A DNA stretch of 64,000 nt from an uncultured bacterium (GTDB taxonomy: Bacteria; Bacillota_I; Bacilli_A; RFN20; CAG-826). Every line of letters begins with the position of its first letter. Within the stretch, counting starts at the first letter, position 1. The stretch covers positions 1 through 64,000 of the forward strand of contig CASGDR010000008.1 of assembly GCA_949300345.1 (NCBI GenBank). The letters run 5' to 3'. The position numbers were made by a program, and so were the translations under genes. A model generated the notes under the pieces. The model searched no databases, was not told the origin of the DNA, and saw only the letters and a program-made list of their open reading frames with translations. Shown piece by piece: positions 55,587 to 63,916 of the stretch.

Positions 55587-56092
55587 TCGTGTTTGTAACC
55601 GAACCCCAAGCGTATAACGATACGGGTTCGTAATCGCAATAGGGCTGCCCGGCTACCGGGTAGCAGAATAAAGGAAGCCCTTGAGGGGCTCCTTTTTCAT
55701 AAATCAATTTACCAACAGCACATCCTCAAACAGGGGAAATGCCGTTGCTTCAAGACCGGTAAACTTAATTGACGGGTCAAAGGCAGGTAGCTAATCCACC
55801 TTGGTCTTTGATTATAGATAGGTCCGGATTTTGTTAAGTGCCCTACTGTCCGGCGATATCGTCTATTTACAAGAACCTATTATGGAGAACGGCATCAATA
55901 AAGGGGTCATGAAACATCTGAAACATTATTTTCGGGACGGATTTAGCCGCCAATCTGGCCAAAATCCCTAACGCGGAAAGGCTAGCAACTACGGCAGCCC
56001 AATCATCTAGAAATGTCCAGCCGAATATGGTTTGAAACCTATGTAATAAAGGCAATTCGGGTCCGCGTGAGCGGATCATTTTTGCCACAACG
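55587..56092. other. gap after tRNA-Ser
   Basis: The first 110 nt contain a GC-rich hairpin GCTGCCCGG/CCGGGTAGC (55644-55664) and the tRNA terminator. From 55700 to 56092 I see no convincing gene. A minus-strand frame of 73 codons (56088-55867), opening with GTG, has unlike codon use and no known relative. Confidence 0.5.
55673..55698 (+). terminator. tRNA-Ser terminator
   Basis: GGA(A)GCCC/GGGCTCC with one bulged base, followed by TTTTTC. Confidence 0.75.
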
Positions 56093-57037
56093 TTATTTGT
56101 TATAGGCCCTTAGGAAAGCTTCCTTGAGCTTAGCCATCGCATCCCTAGCAGGCTGGCTTTTCCTAGCCATCAGGTCGAAGGCGTGGTAGCAACCCTCATA
56201 GACATGACACTCCGCGGGGATGGAGGCTTTGCTTAGCTTATCGAAATAAGCCACCGTTTCATCCCTGAATGGATCGATGCCCCCTACGAAGGTAAAGGCA
56301 GGAGGGAGATTAGAAAAATCCTCCAGCCTACCTGGGGCAGCATAGGGCGAAACGCCTTCTTTCTGATAATCGTCTCTAATATAAAGCTTCCAGCCGGCGA
56401 TGTTGGATTTTTCATTCCAAACGGGAGCATCGTTGCCCTTCATCGACTCGGTCTGCATCCGGTCGTCGAGCATCGGATATAGAGGCATCTGGAAAGCGAT
56501 CTGGATTTCCTTTTTGTCCCTAGCGTATATGCATAAGACCGCGGCCAGTCCCCCTCCGGCGGAATCCCCGCCGACGAAAAGCCGCTTTATATCCACCATC
56601 AAGGATGGGGCATTTTCCTTTAGATAGGAAAGGGCAGTATAGCAGTCTTCCAAAGCCGCCGGATAAGGCTCATTTACCGAAAGGGTGTAATCTGGGGCGA
56701 CTACGGTACAGCCTTCTTCCACGAATATCTTGATGAAATGGTGATCCTGCTCGGGTATCCCTAGCCCATATCCCCCACCATGGATCCATAGGATGCCGGG
56801 AGCCTCCTTTTCCTGCTTCAAGGGCCTATAGATGCAGAGACGGATCTTCCAATCGCTATTTGATTCGATATAGGTCTCTTGGCAATCCACGCTCTTGAAC
56901 TTACGGCCCTTCATCAACTTCAGCAGCCGGTTGCACATACTAAAGGTCCTTTCCTTGAAATAAGGCAAGAAGAAACGGATAAGGCTTCCTATCCTTCTGA
57001 CTTCCGGATGCATCATCTTCCTGGTTATCTTTTTCAT
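56093..57037 (-). CDS. alpha/beta hydrolase, hormone-sensitive-lipase-type esterase
   Basis: The 314-residue cytoplasmic esterase has the oxyanion motif IHGGGYGLG, nucleophile GGDSAGGGLAAVL, acid GGIDPFRDE and histidine YEGCYHAFD, the full catalytic set of the HSL/acetyl-esterase group. Substrates are probably short acyl esters. It is a single gene with a TATCAT 18 nt before the ATG and no clear ribosome binding site. Confidence 0.93.
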   Translation of the reverse strand: MKKITRKMMHPEVRRIGSLIRFFLPYFKERTFSMCNRLLKLMKGRKFKSVDCQETYIESNSDWKIRLCIYRPLKQEKEAPGILWIHGGGYGLGIPEQDHHFIKIFVEEGCTVVAPDYTLSVNEPYPAALEDCYTALSYLKENAPSLMVDIKRLFVGGDSAGGGLAAVLCIYARDKKEIQIAFQMPLYPMLDDRMQTESMKGNDAPVWNEKSNIAGWKLYIRDDYQKEGVSPYAAPGRLEDFSNLPPAFTFVGGIDPFRDETVAYFDKLSKASIPAECHVYEGCYHAFDLMARKSQPARDAMAKLKEAFLRAYNK

Positions 57038-57189
57038 GGCCGGCTTGCTACGTCCATGATAGGACGAAATAGGAATAGGCTATGGCTAATCCAAATGCCT
57101 CTATTAGACACAAAGCGATACCCCACAAAATAAAAGTGGCTGGCGTCCCATAGGCAAAACACCCTAAATTCGGATTATTTATTGGGGTT

Positions 57190-58518
57190 CTACGGGGTTT
57201 TCTTGCTATTGATGTCGTTTTTTATCTTCAAAACCCCTTTTAAAAACCAAATAGGCAGAGGTGGAAGCAAAAAGGCGCATAGGACCACCGCCGAGGCAAT
57301 GTAGTAGCCGGTCGGGGTATAATCGAGTTCCACGTTTACCACAGTCGGGCCCACCAATAGAATCAGCAGGCTTGCGAGCAAGATGCCTACCACATCGACA
57401 AATAGGATGAAGCCGAGGTTTTCATAGTAAATGGTTTTGTCCTTGATCTTGTGCTCGGGCAAGAAAGTGAACATGAAGGAAGAAAGTAGGCCATTGATGG
57501 GATAAAGGATGACCGTGCAGACGATAAGGGAAATGGCCACCATCCCCTTCTCACCCACATATAGATAGGAGGTAAGCTGAGCCGAGAATGCGATGAGGAA
57601 GGAGGAGAAGAAAAGCATGAGAACGAAGACCCACTCCTTACGGTAAAGGGCGAATATGAAAGGAAGACCCTTGTCCTTGGAATATTCCTTGGGAGTGGGC
57701 TCGATGGCCTTTTCTTCCTTTTTCTTGATGTGTCCGATATAGACCACAGGATAGGAAGCGCCTTCAAAGGCAGTCAGGAACCTAGAAATATCCGTTTCGT
57801 TTTCCTTGCCGTCGATATAGACCGCGACGGGAGAGAAACCCTCGAGTATTTCCCTGAAGCGGCGGGCTTTTTCCGCCTGGCCCTCCGAGGTGGAAACATC
57901 GATGTCCCTAAGGACCTTGAAGGACTTGGTCATGAGATAGGATTCCTTGGCTTGTTCCAAAGTCCTCTCTTCCTTCAGCGGATACAGAATGAAGAACTTG
58001 CCCACCCCGGTAACCTCGACCGAGAGGACCATGGGATGCTTGATGGAGTCATTGAGCATGTCCCGACCCCCGATGGAATAGGTACCGGTGGAACCTTCCA
58101 ATAGTTCAAGCGAGAACACCCTTTTGTAGAGGTCTTCATGGTCATATATGACCGAGACCCCGTTGCCGAAGGCGATGTCATCGATGCCGACCTTGCCCTC
58201 GTTTAGCGAGGCCGTGAATCCCTTGAGTACCAAAGCCTCGCCCGGGACCTGGATGTCCAAGGGGTTGATGTCCCCCTTTTGGCGGCGGTAGGCCGCCCTT
58301 TCTTTTTCCAATCTTTTATCAAAGGATTCCCGTTGGGCGGGGGAAAGATCCTTGAAATAGGGTTCTTCTTCCCCGTCTACTACCGCGATGGCCAGCTCAT
58401 GGCCGGCTTCTCTAGCGATTAGGAAAAGCGAATTTGCCCCGGAGGCAAAGGGGGATTCCTCAAGGAATTCGAGTTCTTTTGGGACCAGCTCGCTTTTTTC
58501 CCTAACGGAGAATTTCAT
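57190..58518 (-). CDS. unknown membrane protein with large N-terminal soluble domain
   Basis: This 442-residue protein matches nothing I recognise. Residues 1-300 are soluble and acidic, with beta-rich sequence in the middle. Residues 300-425 form about four membrane helices (FVLMLFFSSFLIAF, VAISLIVCTVILYPI, FILFVDVVGILLASLLILLVG, YIASAVVLCAFLL). It ends basic. The ATG lies 7 nt after TAGAAT in a 19-bp inverted repeat. The next upstream gene is a small zinc-ribbon membrane protein. Confidence 0.8.
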   Translation of the reverse strand: MKFSVREKSELVPKELEFLEESPFASGANSLFLIAREAGHELAIAVVDGEEEPYFKDLSPAQRESFDKRLEKERAAYRRQKGDINPLDIQVPGEALVLKGFTASLNEGKVGIDDIAFGNGVSVIYDHEDLYKRVFSLELLEGSTGTYSIGGRDMLNDSIKHPMVLSVEVTGVGKFFILYPLKEERTLEQAKESYLMTKSFKVLRDIDVSTSEGQAEKARRFREILEGFSPVAVYIDGKENETDISRFLTAFEGASYPVVYIGHIKKKEEKAIEPTPKEYSKDKGLPFIFALYRKEWVFVLMLFFSSFLIAFSAQLTSYLYVGEKGMVAISLIVCTVILYPINGLLSSFMFTFLPEHKIKDKTIYYENLGFILFVDVVGILLASLLILLVGPTVVNVELDYTPTGYYIASAVVLCAFLLPPLPIWFLKGVLKIKNDINSKKTP

Positions 58519-58519
58519 C

Positions 58520-58538
58520 TAAGGGATTCTAACCCTTA
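58520..58538 (-). promoter_or_regulatory. palindromic leaderless promoter
   Basis: TAAGGGTTAGAATCCCTTA (arms TAAGGG/CCCTTA) contains TAGAAT (58531-58526, minus) 7 nt before the ATG at 58518. Confidence 0.6.
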
Positions 58539-58554
58539 ATGGTTTTCTTTTGAA

Positions 58555-58893
58555 TCAGTTGTCGCTGCCGCTTCTAACCAAGAGGCAGATTCCGGCAATC
58601 ATCGAGACGAAAAGTAGGGTGCAAACCCCAAAGCCGATCCCGATTTTTTCTCTCCTATCGATTCTTTTCCAGGCATAGACCGTCATCGGGATGCACCAGG
58701 CCAAGGGGATGATGAACCAGCCAAAGGAGATGCAGCCTAGGACCAGAAAGATCTTGATGACCAGCCCAAGATCATCGCTAGAAGAATTGGAGACGGGTTC
58801 ATAGACCACGCCGTATTGTTGGTCCGCTCCGCATTGGGGGCAGAATTTGGCGCTTTCATCGATTTCCGCGCCGCAGTATTTGCAGAATGCCAT
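58555..58893 (-). CDS. small zinc-ribbon membrane protein
   Basis: The 112-residue protein starts with a zinc ribbon (CKYCGAEI and CPQCGA, residues 4-24), then a Ser-rich linker and two membrane helices (about 42-70 and 84-108). Such zinc_ribbon_2 proteins are common in gut Firmicutes and their function is unknown. AGGA lies 8 nt before the ATG. Confidence 0.85.
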   Translation of the reverse strand: MAFCKYCGAEIDESAKFCPQCGADQQYGVVYEPVSNSSSDDLGLVIKIFLVLGCISFGWFIIPLAWCIPMTVYAWKRIDRREKIGIGFGVCTLLFVSMIAGICLLVRSGSDN

Positions 58894-59024
58894 GATTAAC
58901 TTCCTACGATTGCCCCTATCATAGAAAGAACGGCCCCAAAACCAAGTAGAAAATGAAATCAGTTTCGTTTGCTTTTAAGATTTTACATTTCCCCTCCATG
59001 GGTCAGCGTTCCTAGATTTAGGAT

Positions 59025-59046
59025 AAAGGGGCCAAAGGCCCCCTTC
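59025..59046. other. unassigned GC hairpin
   Basis: AAGGGGCC/GGCCCCCTT around AAA lies upstream of the zinc-ribbon gene. It resembles a terminator stem, but neither flank has a proper T-tract. Confidence 0.4.
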
Positions 59047-59121
59047 CTTAAACGCTTCTCCTACTAGGAAAATTCAAGTAAGCGATATGGCATGACGATC
59101 GGTTTGATTTCAAACAAGCAC

Positions 59122-59149
59122 TTGCATCCCCAAAGATTTTTAGAATAAT
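59122..59149 (+). promoter_or_regulatory. promoter of candidate small RNA
   Basis: TTGCAT (59122-59127), 16 nt, AATAAT (59144-59149). It resembles the three tRNA promoters of the window and points to no plus-strand protein gene. Confidence 0.5.
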
Positions 59150-59155
59150 GGAATT

Positions 59156-59298
59156 AACCCAAGAGATATCAAAAAAGATATCACTTGGAAAAGGCCGGAA
59201 GTCAGGCGACGCAAAAGAATCGAAGCCAATAATACGATCAGCGTCAGGACCAGACCAAGGCCTTATTCTATGGATAGCCCCTTCGAGGGGCGCTTTTC
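59156..59298 (+). ncRNA. candidate structured small RNA
   Basis: Between a tRNA-like promoter and a plus-strand terminator lies about 140 nt that can fold as: a 5' hairpin CCAAG-A-GATATC/GATATC-A-CTTGG with an A6 loop (59159-59188); a long domain closed by AAGGCC (59191-59196) and GGCCTT (59259-59264) with inner helices GACGC/GCGTC (59208-59212, 59241-59245) and ATCG/CGAT; then a GCCCCT-TCG-AGGGGC hairpin followed by GCTTTTC (59277-59297). GTCAGG occurs on both sides of the internal loop. The flanking genes are on the minus strand, so this terminator has no protein gene to serve. I recognise no known RNA family. Confidence 0.5.
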
Positions 59299-59308
59299 AT
59301 ACCCATAA

Positions 59309-59336
59309 GGAAAAGGGACCCTGAGGTCCCCTTCCC
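59309..59336 (-). terminator. yebC terminator
   Basis: GGGGACC/GGTCCC around TCAG followed by TTTTCC on the minus strand, 6 nt after the stop codon. Confidence 0.88.
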
Positions 59337-59341
59337 GTATC

Positions 59342-60052
59342 TTATAGGTTATCGACGTTGTGGTAGACGTTTTGGACGTCTTCGCAGTCATCAAGGGCGT
59401 CGATGATATCCTTGAACTTGCGGTGTTCCTCGTCTTCTAGGCTCACCGATTCGTTGGCCATGTAGGTGTTTTCGGCGGCGTCGAATTCGTTGACCCCGAT
59501 GCCCTTTAGCACATCCTTGGCCTTTTCGAGGTCATGCGGAGCGACGATGGCTTCGACCTCCCCGTCATCCAAACTGACGGATTGGACGTCCACATCCCCG
59601 AGGATGAGGGCCTCTTCGGCCTCGGCGCGCTTGGCCTCGTCGCCCGGGAAGTCGATGACTCCCACGTGGTTGAAGTTATATGAGACGGTGCCCATGCGCC
59701 CGCCCTTTTTGGTGACGATGGTCCTCACGGAGACCAGAGCCCTATTGGGATTGTCGGAGAGGGTATCGACGATGAGCAGCCATCCGCCGGAGCCCAGGAA
59801 TTCATAACGCCCCTCGATATAGGAGGTCGCATCCCCGCCCTTGGCCTTTTCGATGGCCCTTTCGATGACGTCTTTGGGGCAAACCTTCCGGTACTTGTCG
59901 ATGGCTGAGCGCAGGGCCAGATTGGCCTCCGGATCGGGAATTCCGGATTTGGCGGCGGCATAGATTTCCTTGCTTGCCCTCATATAGACCGCGCTCTTTT
60001 TGGCGGCCGTGGCTGCCATCGCGGCAGCCCTAACCTCGAAATGTCTTCCCAT
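59342..60052 (-). CDS. yebC: YebC/PmpR-family protein (translation or transcription factor)
   Basis: The 236-residue protein has the family pattern from the first residues (GRHFEVRAAAMAATAAKKS, then SKEIYAAAKSG) through the acidic C-terminal domains (VIDFPGD, DGEVEAIVAP). The family has been described as a DNA-binding regulator and more recently as a factor that helps ribosomes through proline stretches. AAGGAA lies 6 nt before the ATG, and an extended -10 TGGTAGAAT lies behind a CCACC/GGTGG hairpin at the truA end. Confidence 0.95.
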   Translation of the reverse strand: MGRHFEVRAAAMAATAAKKSAVYMRASKEIYAAAKSGIPDPEANLALRSAIDKYRKVCPKDVIERAIEKAKGGDATSYIEGRYEFLGSGGWLLIVDTLSDNPNRALVSVRTIVTKKGGRMGTVSYNFNHVGVIDFPGDEAKRAEAEEALILGDVDVQSVSLDDGEVEAIVAPHDLEKAKDVLKGIGVNEFDAAENTYMANESVSLEDEEHRKFKDIIDALDDCEDVQNVYHNVDNL

Positions 60053-60109
60053 GTTTGTTCCTTAACTTACGGGCATGATTCTACCACCATCCAAGGTGGC
60101 GATTAACTA

Positions 60110-60847
60110 TTAGTAAACGACTTCTTCCAAGAAGAGGCCCTGGGGCGGGGCCATCGGGGCTAGCTTATCCGTCTTGTGGGCTAGCATTGCCTGCCAATGT
60201 TCCCTATCTATGGTCGAGGTAGCATAGGCGATGGCGGCCCCCACCATCATCCTGACCATGTAGCGCATGAAGCCATGCGCGCTAAAGCGCACTTCCAGCC
60301 GGCCTTTTTCATGATGGCAGATATAGACGTTGGCTATATCTCGGATATAGCCGTCTTTATCCTCTTCCTTGGAGGTAAAGCACCTGAAATCATGTTCTCC
60401 CTTATATCGCATGATGGCCCATTCGAACCTAGCAAGGTCAAACCTATCGTCGAAGAGCTGGTATTCATGGTTGGCCCTAAAAGGGTCCCTATCGACATCA
60501 TAGGCTAGGTAATAGCAATAGGTCTTTGTCAATACATGAAGCCTGGCATCAAAGCCGTCGTCGACCTTTTCCAGTGAGAGGATGGCAATGGACTGGGGTA
60601 GCCCTTTTATGGCATAGCGCAAAAAATCCTTCTCGTTTAGTGGCCTGGGCGAATCGAAATGGAAGGCCATCCTTTTGGCGTGGACCCCGCTATCGGTCCG
60701 TCCGGCCCCATGGATAGAAGTTTTCCTACCAAGGTATTGGGAAAGGAAATTCTCGATGGTTCCTTGGATGGTATTGAGTGTCCGGCTTTGCCTTTGCCAG
60801 CCCTCGAACGCGGTCCCTTCATAAGCGACGTAGGCCAAATATCTCAT
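60110..60847 (-). CDS. truA: tRNA pseudouridine(38-40) synthase
   Basis: The 245-residue enzyme has YVAYEGTAFEGWQRQ and the catalytic GAGRTDSGVHA. It modifies the anticodon arm of many tRNAs. It overlaps ecfT by 4 nt, the common Firmicutes arrangement. Confidence 0.98.
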   Translation of the reverse strand: MRYLAYVAYEGTAFEGWQRQSRTLNTIQGTIENFLSQYLGRKTSIHGAGRTDSGVHAKRMAFHFDSPRPLNEKDFLRYAIKGLPQSIAILSLEKVDDGFDARLHVLTKTYCYYLAYDVDRDPFRANHEYQLFDDRFDLARFEWAIMRYKGEHDFRCFTSKEEDKDGYIRDIANVYICHHEKGRLEVRFSAHGFMRYMVRMMVGAAIAYATSTIDREHWQAMLAHKTDKLAPMAPPQGLFLEEVVY

Positions 60848-61695
60848 ATGACATCAAGTCCCCCGAGGGCAAAGAAATCCACATTGGCGAGCGAAAGATA
60901 CATCGCCGCGCCGACATAGGCGATGGCAACCAAAAGCTTGAAGGCGTCCATAAGGGTAAACCTAAGGACCCTGTAGCGGCTCCTCTTCCCCTTTGGGTCA
61001 TAGCCGCGGCAAGCCAGAGCATCAGCAAGTTCATACGACCTTGAGAAAGCCGAGACGAATAATGGCACGATCAGGGAAGCGATGGCCCTGAGGCGGACCG
61101 AAATGCGGCCATGCCTGAAATCCACCCCGCGGCTTTGCTGGCTGCGCATGATGCGTCCGACATCCTCGAGGATGGTGGGTATGAACCTTAGGGCCAAGGA
61201 AGTGGCCATGGCGATTTCCGCGGAAGGGAAGCCGATGTAGGAGAAGGGTTTTAGATACCACTCCATCGCATAGGTCAGATCCATCGGCTTGGTGGTCGAG
61301 GTAAGCACCATGGTCAATTCGATGAGCAAAAATAGGCGCAGGAAGATCCTAACCGCCGAGAGGATGGACTCCAAATAGATGGGCAAAGTCCCAATGTAGA
61401 AGAGAATCTGCCCATCGGAATAGGGAGTAAGGCAATAGAAGATGAGTAGGAGTATGGCCATCAGCCAGAGGCTGGCGATGCTTTTTAGCAAAGAGAGGAA
61501 GGAAATATGTCCGGCAATGCAGAGGAACAAAAAGAGGGCGAAGCTGATACCAGCCATCACGAAGGACATCGAAAAGCTCGGATAGCCCATGAAAACCGGA
61601 ATCATCAGAATGATGACGGCGAAAAGCTTGGCCCTAGGGTCCATCCGGTGCAGGAACGAGTCGTATGGCACATAACGGCCCAGCAGGCTATTCAT
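60844..61695 (-). CDS. ecfT: ECF transporter transmembrane subunit EcfT
   Basis: The 283-residue membrane subunit couples vitamin-binding S components to the two ATPases. It has five or so helices and the two coupling motifs with Arg-Gly (QQSRGVDF and ACRGYDP). It overlaps ecfA2 by 8 nt. No S component is in the window, as expected for the shared group II module. Confidence 0.96.
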   Translation of the reverse strand: MNSLLGRYVPYDSFLHRMDPRAKLFAVIILMIPVFMGYPSFSMSFVMAGISFALFLFLCIAGHISFLSLLKSIASLWLMAILLLIFYCLTPYSDGQILFYIGTLPIYLESILSAVRIFLRLFLLIELTMVLTSTTKPMDLTYAMEWYLKPFSYIGFPSAEIAMATSLALRFIPTILEDVGRIMRSQQSRGVDFRHGRISVRLRAIASLIVPLFVSAFSRSYELADALACRGYDPKGKRSRYRVLRFTLMDAFKLLVAIAYVGAAMYLSLANVDFFALGGLDVI

Positions 61696-62542
61696 ATGAC
61701 TCCTTTATGGCTTTGGCCAACTCGCCTGGCGTGTGGATATGTCCCACATCCAGTTTCATCCCCTTCTTGATGAGCAGATCCATCAGGGCATAAAGCCTGG
61801 GCTTTTCCAAGCCATAGGCTTCCAAGTCTTCCGAGAATAGTTCGCTCGGCCTAGCGATTTTTATGATCTTCCCCTTATCGATGAGGATGGCCTTATGGGC
61901 ATAGCCTAAGACGATATCCATATCATGGGTGACTAGGACGATGCCCTTGCCCTCTTCATTGAGCTTTCTAAATAGCTCCATCATCTCCTTGGCCCCGACC
62001 GGATCAAGGCCCGAGGTCGGCTCGTCGAAGACCAATATATCGGAGTCCATGGCCAAAATCCCCGCAATCGCGGCGCGCCTTTTCTCCCCACCCGATAGAT
62101 CGAAGGGGGACCTTTCATAGAAGGACTCATCCAGTCCCACCATGGCCAGGGCCTGCTTGGCCGCCTTGGTGGCCTCTTCCTTATTCATCCCGAAGTTCCT
62201 TGGGCCAAAAGAGACATCATCGATGACCTTGTCTTCGAAGAGCTGGTATTCGGAGAATTGGAAGACCAATCCGACCTTCTTCCTCAAAGGACCTAGTTTC
62301 TTTGTCCTTCTTTTCTTATCCGAGGAGTTAATGAATTCAGCGACCCTCACTTCCCCCTTGGTGGGCCTAAGCAAGGCATTGAGGTGTTCGATTATGGTAG
62401 ATTTTCCTGAGCCGGTGCGGCCCACGAGGGCCACGAAATCACTAGAGTCAAAGGAAAAGGAAATGTCCTTGAGGGCCTCGGTGGAAAAAGGCGACTTCGG
62501 GGAATAGGTATAGAAAACCGAATCGAAGACTACTTCCGACAT
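61688..62542 (-). CDS. ecfA2: ECF transporter ATPase EcfA2
   Basis: The 284-residue ATPase has Walker A GRTGSGKST, Q-loop VFQFSEYQLFEDKV, signature LSGGEKRR and LVFDEPTSGLDP. The FSEYQLFE form of the Q-loop is typical of EcfA2. It overlaps ecfA1 by 13 nt. Confidence 0.97.
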   Translation of the reverse strand: MSEVVFDSVFYTYSPKSPFSTEALKDISFSFDSSDFVALVGRTGSGKSTIIEHLNALLRPTKGEVRVAEFINSSDKKRRTKKLGPLRKKVGLVFQFSEYQLFEDKVIDDVSFGPRNFGMNKEEATKAAKQALAMVGLDESFYERSPFDLSGGEKRRAAIAGILAMDSDILVFDEPTSGLDPVGAKEMMELFRKLNEEGKGIVLVTHDMDIVLGYAHKAILIDKGKIIKIARPSELFSEDLEAYGLEKPRLYALMDLLIKKGMKLDVGHIHTPGELAKAIKESYE

Positions 62543-63360
62543 AGTTCCTCCGCGATCTCTTCAAGGGAATAATGGGGACAATCAAGCTTGATTCCCTCTT
62601 TCTTGAGGGCTTGCTTGAACTCATAGGCAAAGGGAGCCTCAAGGGAACACTCTTGCAAAAGGGCGGTGTCGGAGAATATCTCTTCGGGCTTGCCGATTCG
62701 GACGATCTGACCTTGCTTGAGGACGATGATCTTATCGGCGCTCAACGCCTCTTCCACATCGTGGGTTATCGATAGCAAAGTGAGCTTTCCCTCGCTTCTT
62801 TTACGTAGGGCATGGAGGGTTTTGTAGATGTCCCTTTTGCCCTTGGGGTCGACCATCGAGGTGGCCTCATCGAGAATAAGCAGGCTCGGGGACATGGCCA
62901 TGACCCCGGCTAGGGCCACTCTCTGCTTTTGCCCGCCCGAAAGGTTTTCGGGGGCTTTTTCGCGGTTGTCCCACATCCCCACTTCTTCGAGGGCTTCTTG
63001 GACCTTGGCCTTCATTTCTTCTAGAGGGACTTGCCTATTTTCCAGCCCAAAAGCCACATCGTCTTCGACGGTGGAGCCCACGAATTGGTTGTCGGGGTTT
63101 TGGAAGACCATCCCGATTTGGGAATTGATTTGGGAATTTTCTTCCCTTGTGGGGTTTTCCTTTCCAAAGAGGATGACCTTACCTTCGTAGTCGTCAAGAA
63201 GGCCGCGGATGATCCTTGCAAGGGTCGACTTGCCCGAGCCGTTATGCCCGAGTATGACCGCATATTCTCCTTCCTCGATGTCAAAAGAGACATCTTGGAG
63301 AACCAAGACGCCTTTATGGTATGAGAAGAATATGTTCTTAGCCTCGATTGCCTTTGCCAT
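62530..63360 (-). CDS. ecfA1: ECF transporter ATPase EcfA1
   Basis: The 276-residue ATPase has Walker A GHNGSGKSTL, Q-loop VFQNPDNQFVGSTVEDDVAFG, signature LSGGQKQR and LILDEATSMVDP. The NPDNQ Q-loop is the EcfA1 form. It overlaps the deaminase gene by 23 nt. Confidence 0.97.
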   Translation of the reverse strand: MAKAIEAKNIFFSYHKGVLVLQDVSFDIEEGEYAVILGHNGSGKSTLARIIRGLLDDYEGKVILFGKENPTREENSQINSQIGMVFQNPDNQFVGSTVEDDVAFGLENRQVPLEEMKAKVQEALEEVGMWDNREKAPENLSGGQKQRVALAGVMAMSPSLLILDEATSMVDPKGKRDIYKTLHALRKRSEGKLTLLSITHDVEEALSADKIIVLKQGQIVRIGKPEEIFSDTALLQECSLEAPFAYEFKQALKKEGIKLDCPHYSLEEIAEELCRK

Positions 63361-63838
63361 CTACGCTAATGGAAAGATGCCTTCCCCCATAGGGGCGTAG
63401 CCTCACTCCGGCCATGGTAAGCAATCTTTCGGAGGCTTCGAAGATTTCCTGCTCTTCCCGCTTGGGGGCAAGATAGACCACTTCCTCTATGCCGGTCTGG
63501 ATGATGGCCTTCGCGCATTCGTTGCAGGGGAAAAGGGTGACATACAATGTGCAGCCCTTCAGCCCTTCGCCGGCCCTGGTATTGAGGATGGCGTTGAATT
63601 CGGCGTGGCAGACATAGAGGTACTTGCTATCAAGGCCCTCGCCGTGTCCCCAAGGGATCTTGTCGTCATCGATGCCGCGGGGCATGCCGTTATAGCCGAT
63701 CGAAACCACCTTGTGATCCTTATCGACGATGCAGGCCCCAACCTGGGTGGAGGGATCCTTCGACCTCATGGCCGACATGGAGGCAATCCCCATGAAATAT
63801 TCGTCCCAGGAAAGAAAATCTTCGCGGTGTTTGTCCAT
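63338..63838 (-). CDS. deoxycytidylate deaminase
   Basis: The 166-residue zinc enzyme converts dCMP to dUMP for thymidylate synthesis. It shows CHAEFNAILN and PCNECAK for zinc and the family SIGYNGMPRG loop. ATG 63838 (MDKHRED) is preferred over 63847, because a -10-like TAGACT ends 9 nt before it. It is the first gene of the deaminase-ecfA1-A2-T-truA unit. Confidence 0.94.
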   Translation of the reverse strand: MDKHREDFLSWDEYFMGIASMSAMRSKDPSTQVGACIVDKDHKVVSIGYNGMPRGIDDDKIPWGHGEGLDSKYLYVCHAEFNAILNTRAGEGLKGCTLYVTLFPCNECAKAIIQTGIEEVVYLAPKREEQEIFEASERLLTMAGVRLRPYGGRHLSISVDGKGNRG

Positions 63839-63877
63839 AACGCGCATAGTCTAACCCCTAAAGGGTTAATTGGGAAA

Positions 63878-63908
63878 GAAAAACCCCGGGGTTTTGTTGA
63901 CCCCGGGG
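63878..63908 (-). terminator. terminator of the gene at the right edge
   Basis: CCCCGGGGT/ACCCCGGGG (9 bp) around CAACAAA followed by TTTTTC on the minus strand. Confidence 0.9.
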
Positions 63909-63916
63909 AGATAGTT

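Noticed and set aside
55867-56088. 73-codon minus-strand frame right after the esterase stop
   Set aside because: GTG start, codon use unlike neighbours, no recognisable relative and no terminator. It could be a tiny gene but I cannot support it.
59190-59265. SRP 4.5S RNA
   Set aside because: GTCAGG and CCGGAAG words occur, but the order and the tetraloop context of the conserved SRP domain are missing.
59148-59324. 58-codon plus-strand frame starting ATG at 59148
   Set aside because: It reads straight through the terminator hairpin at 59277-59297 and has low-complexity content. An RNA explains the region better.
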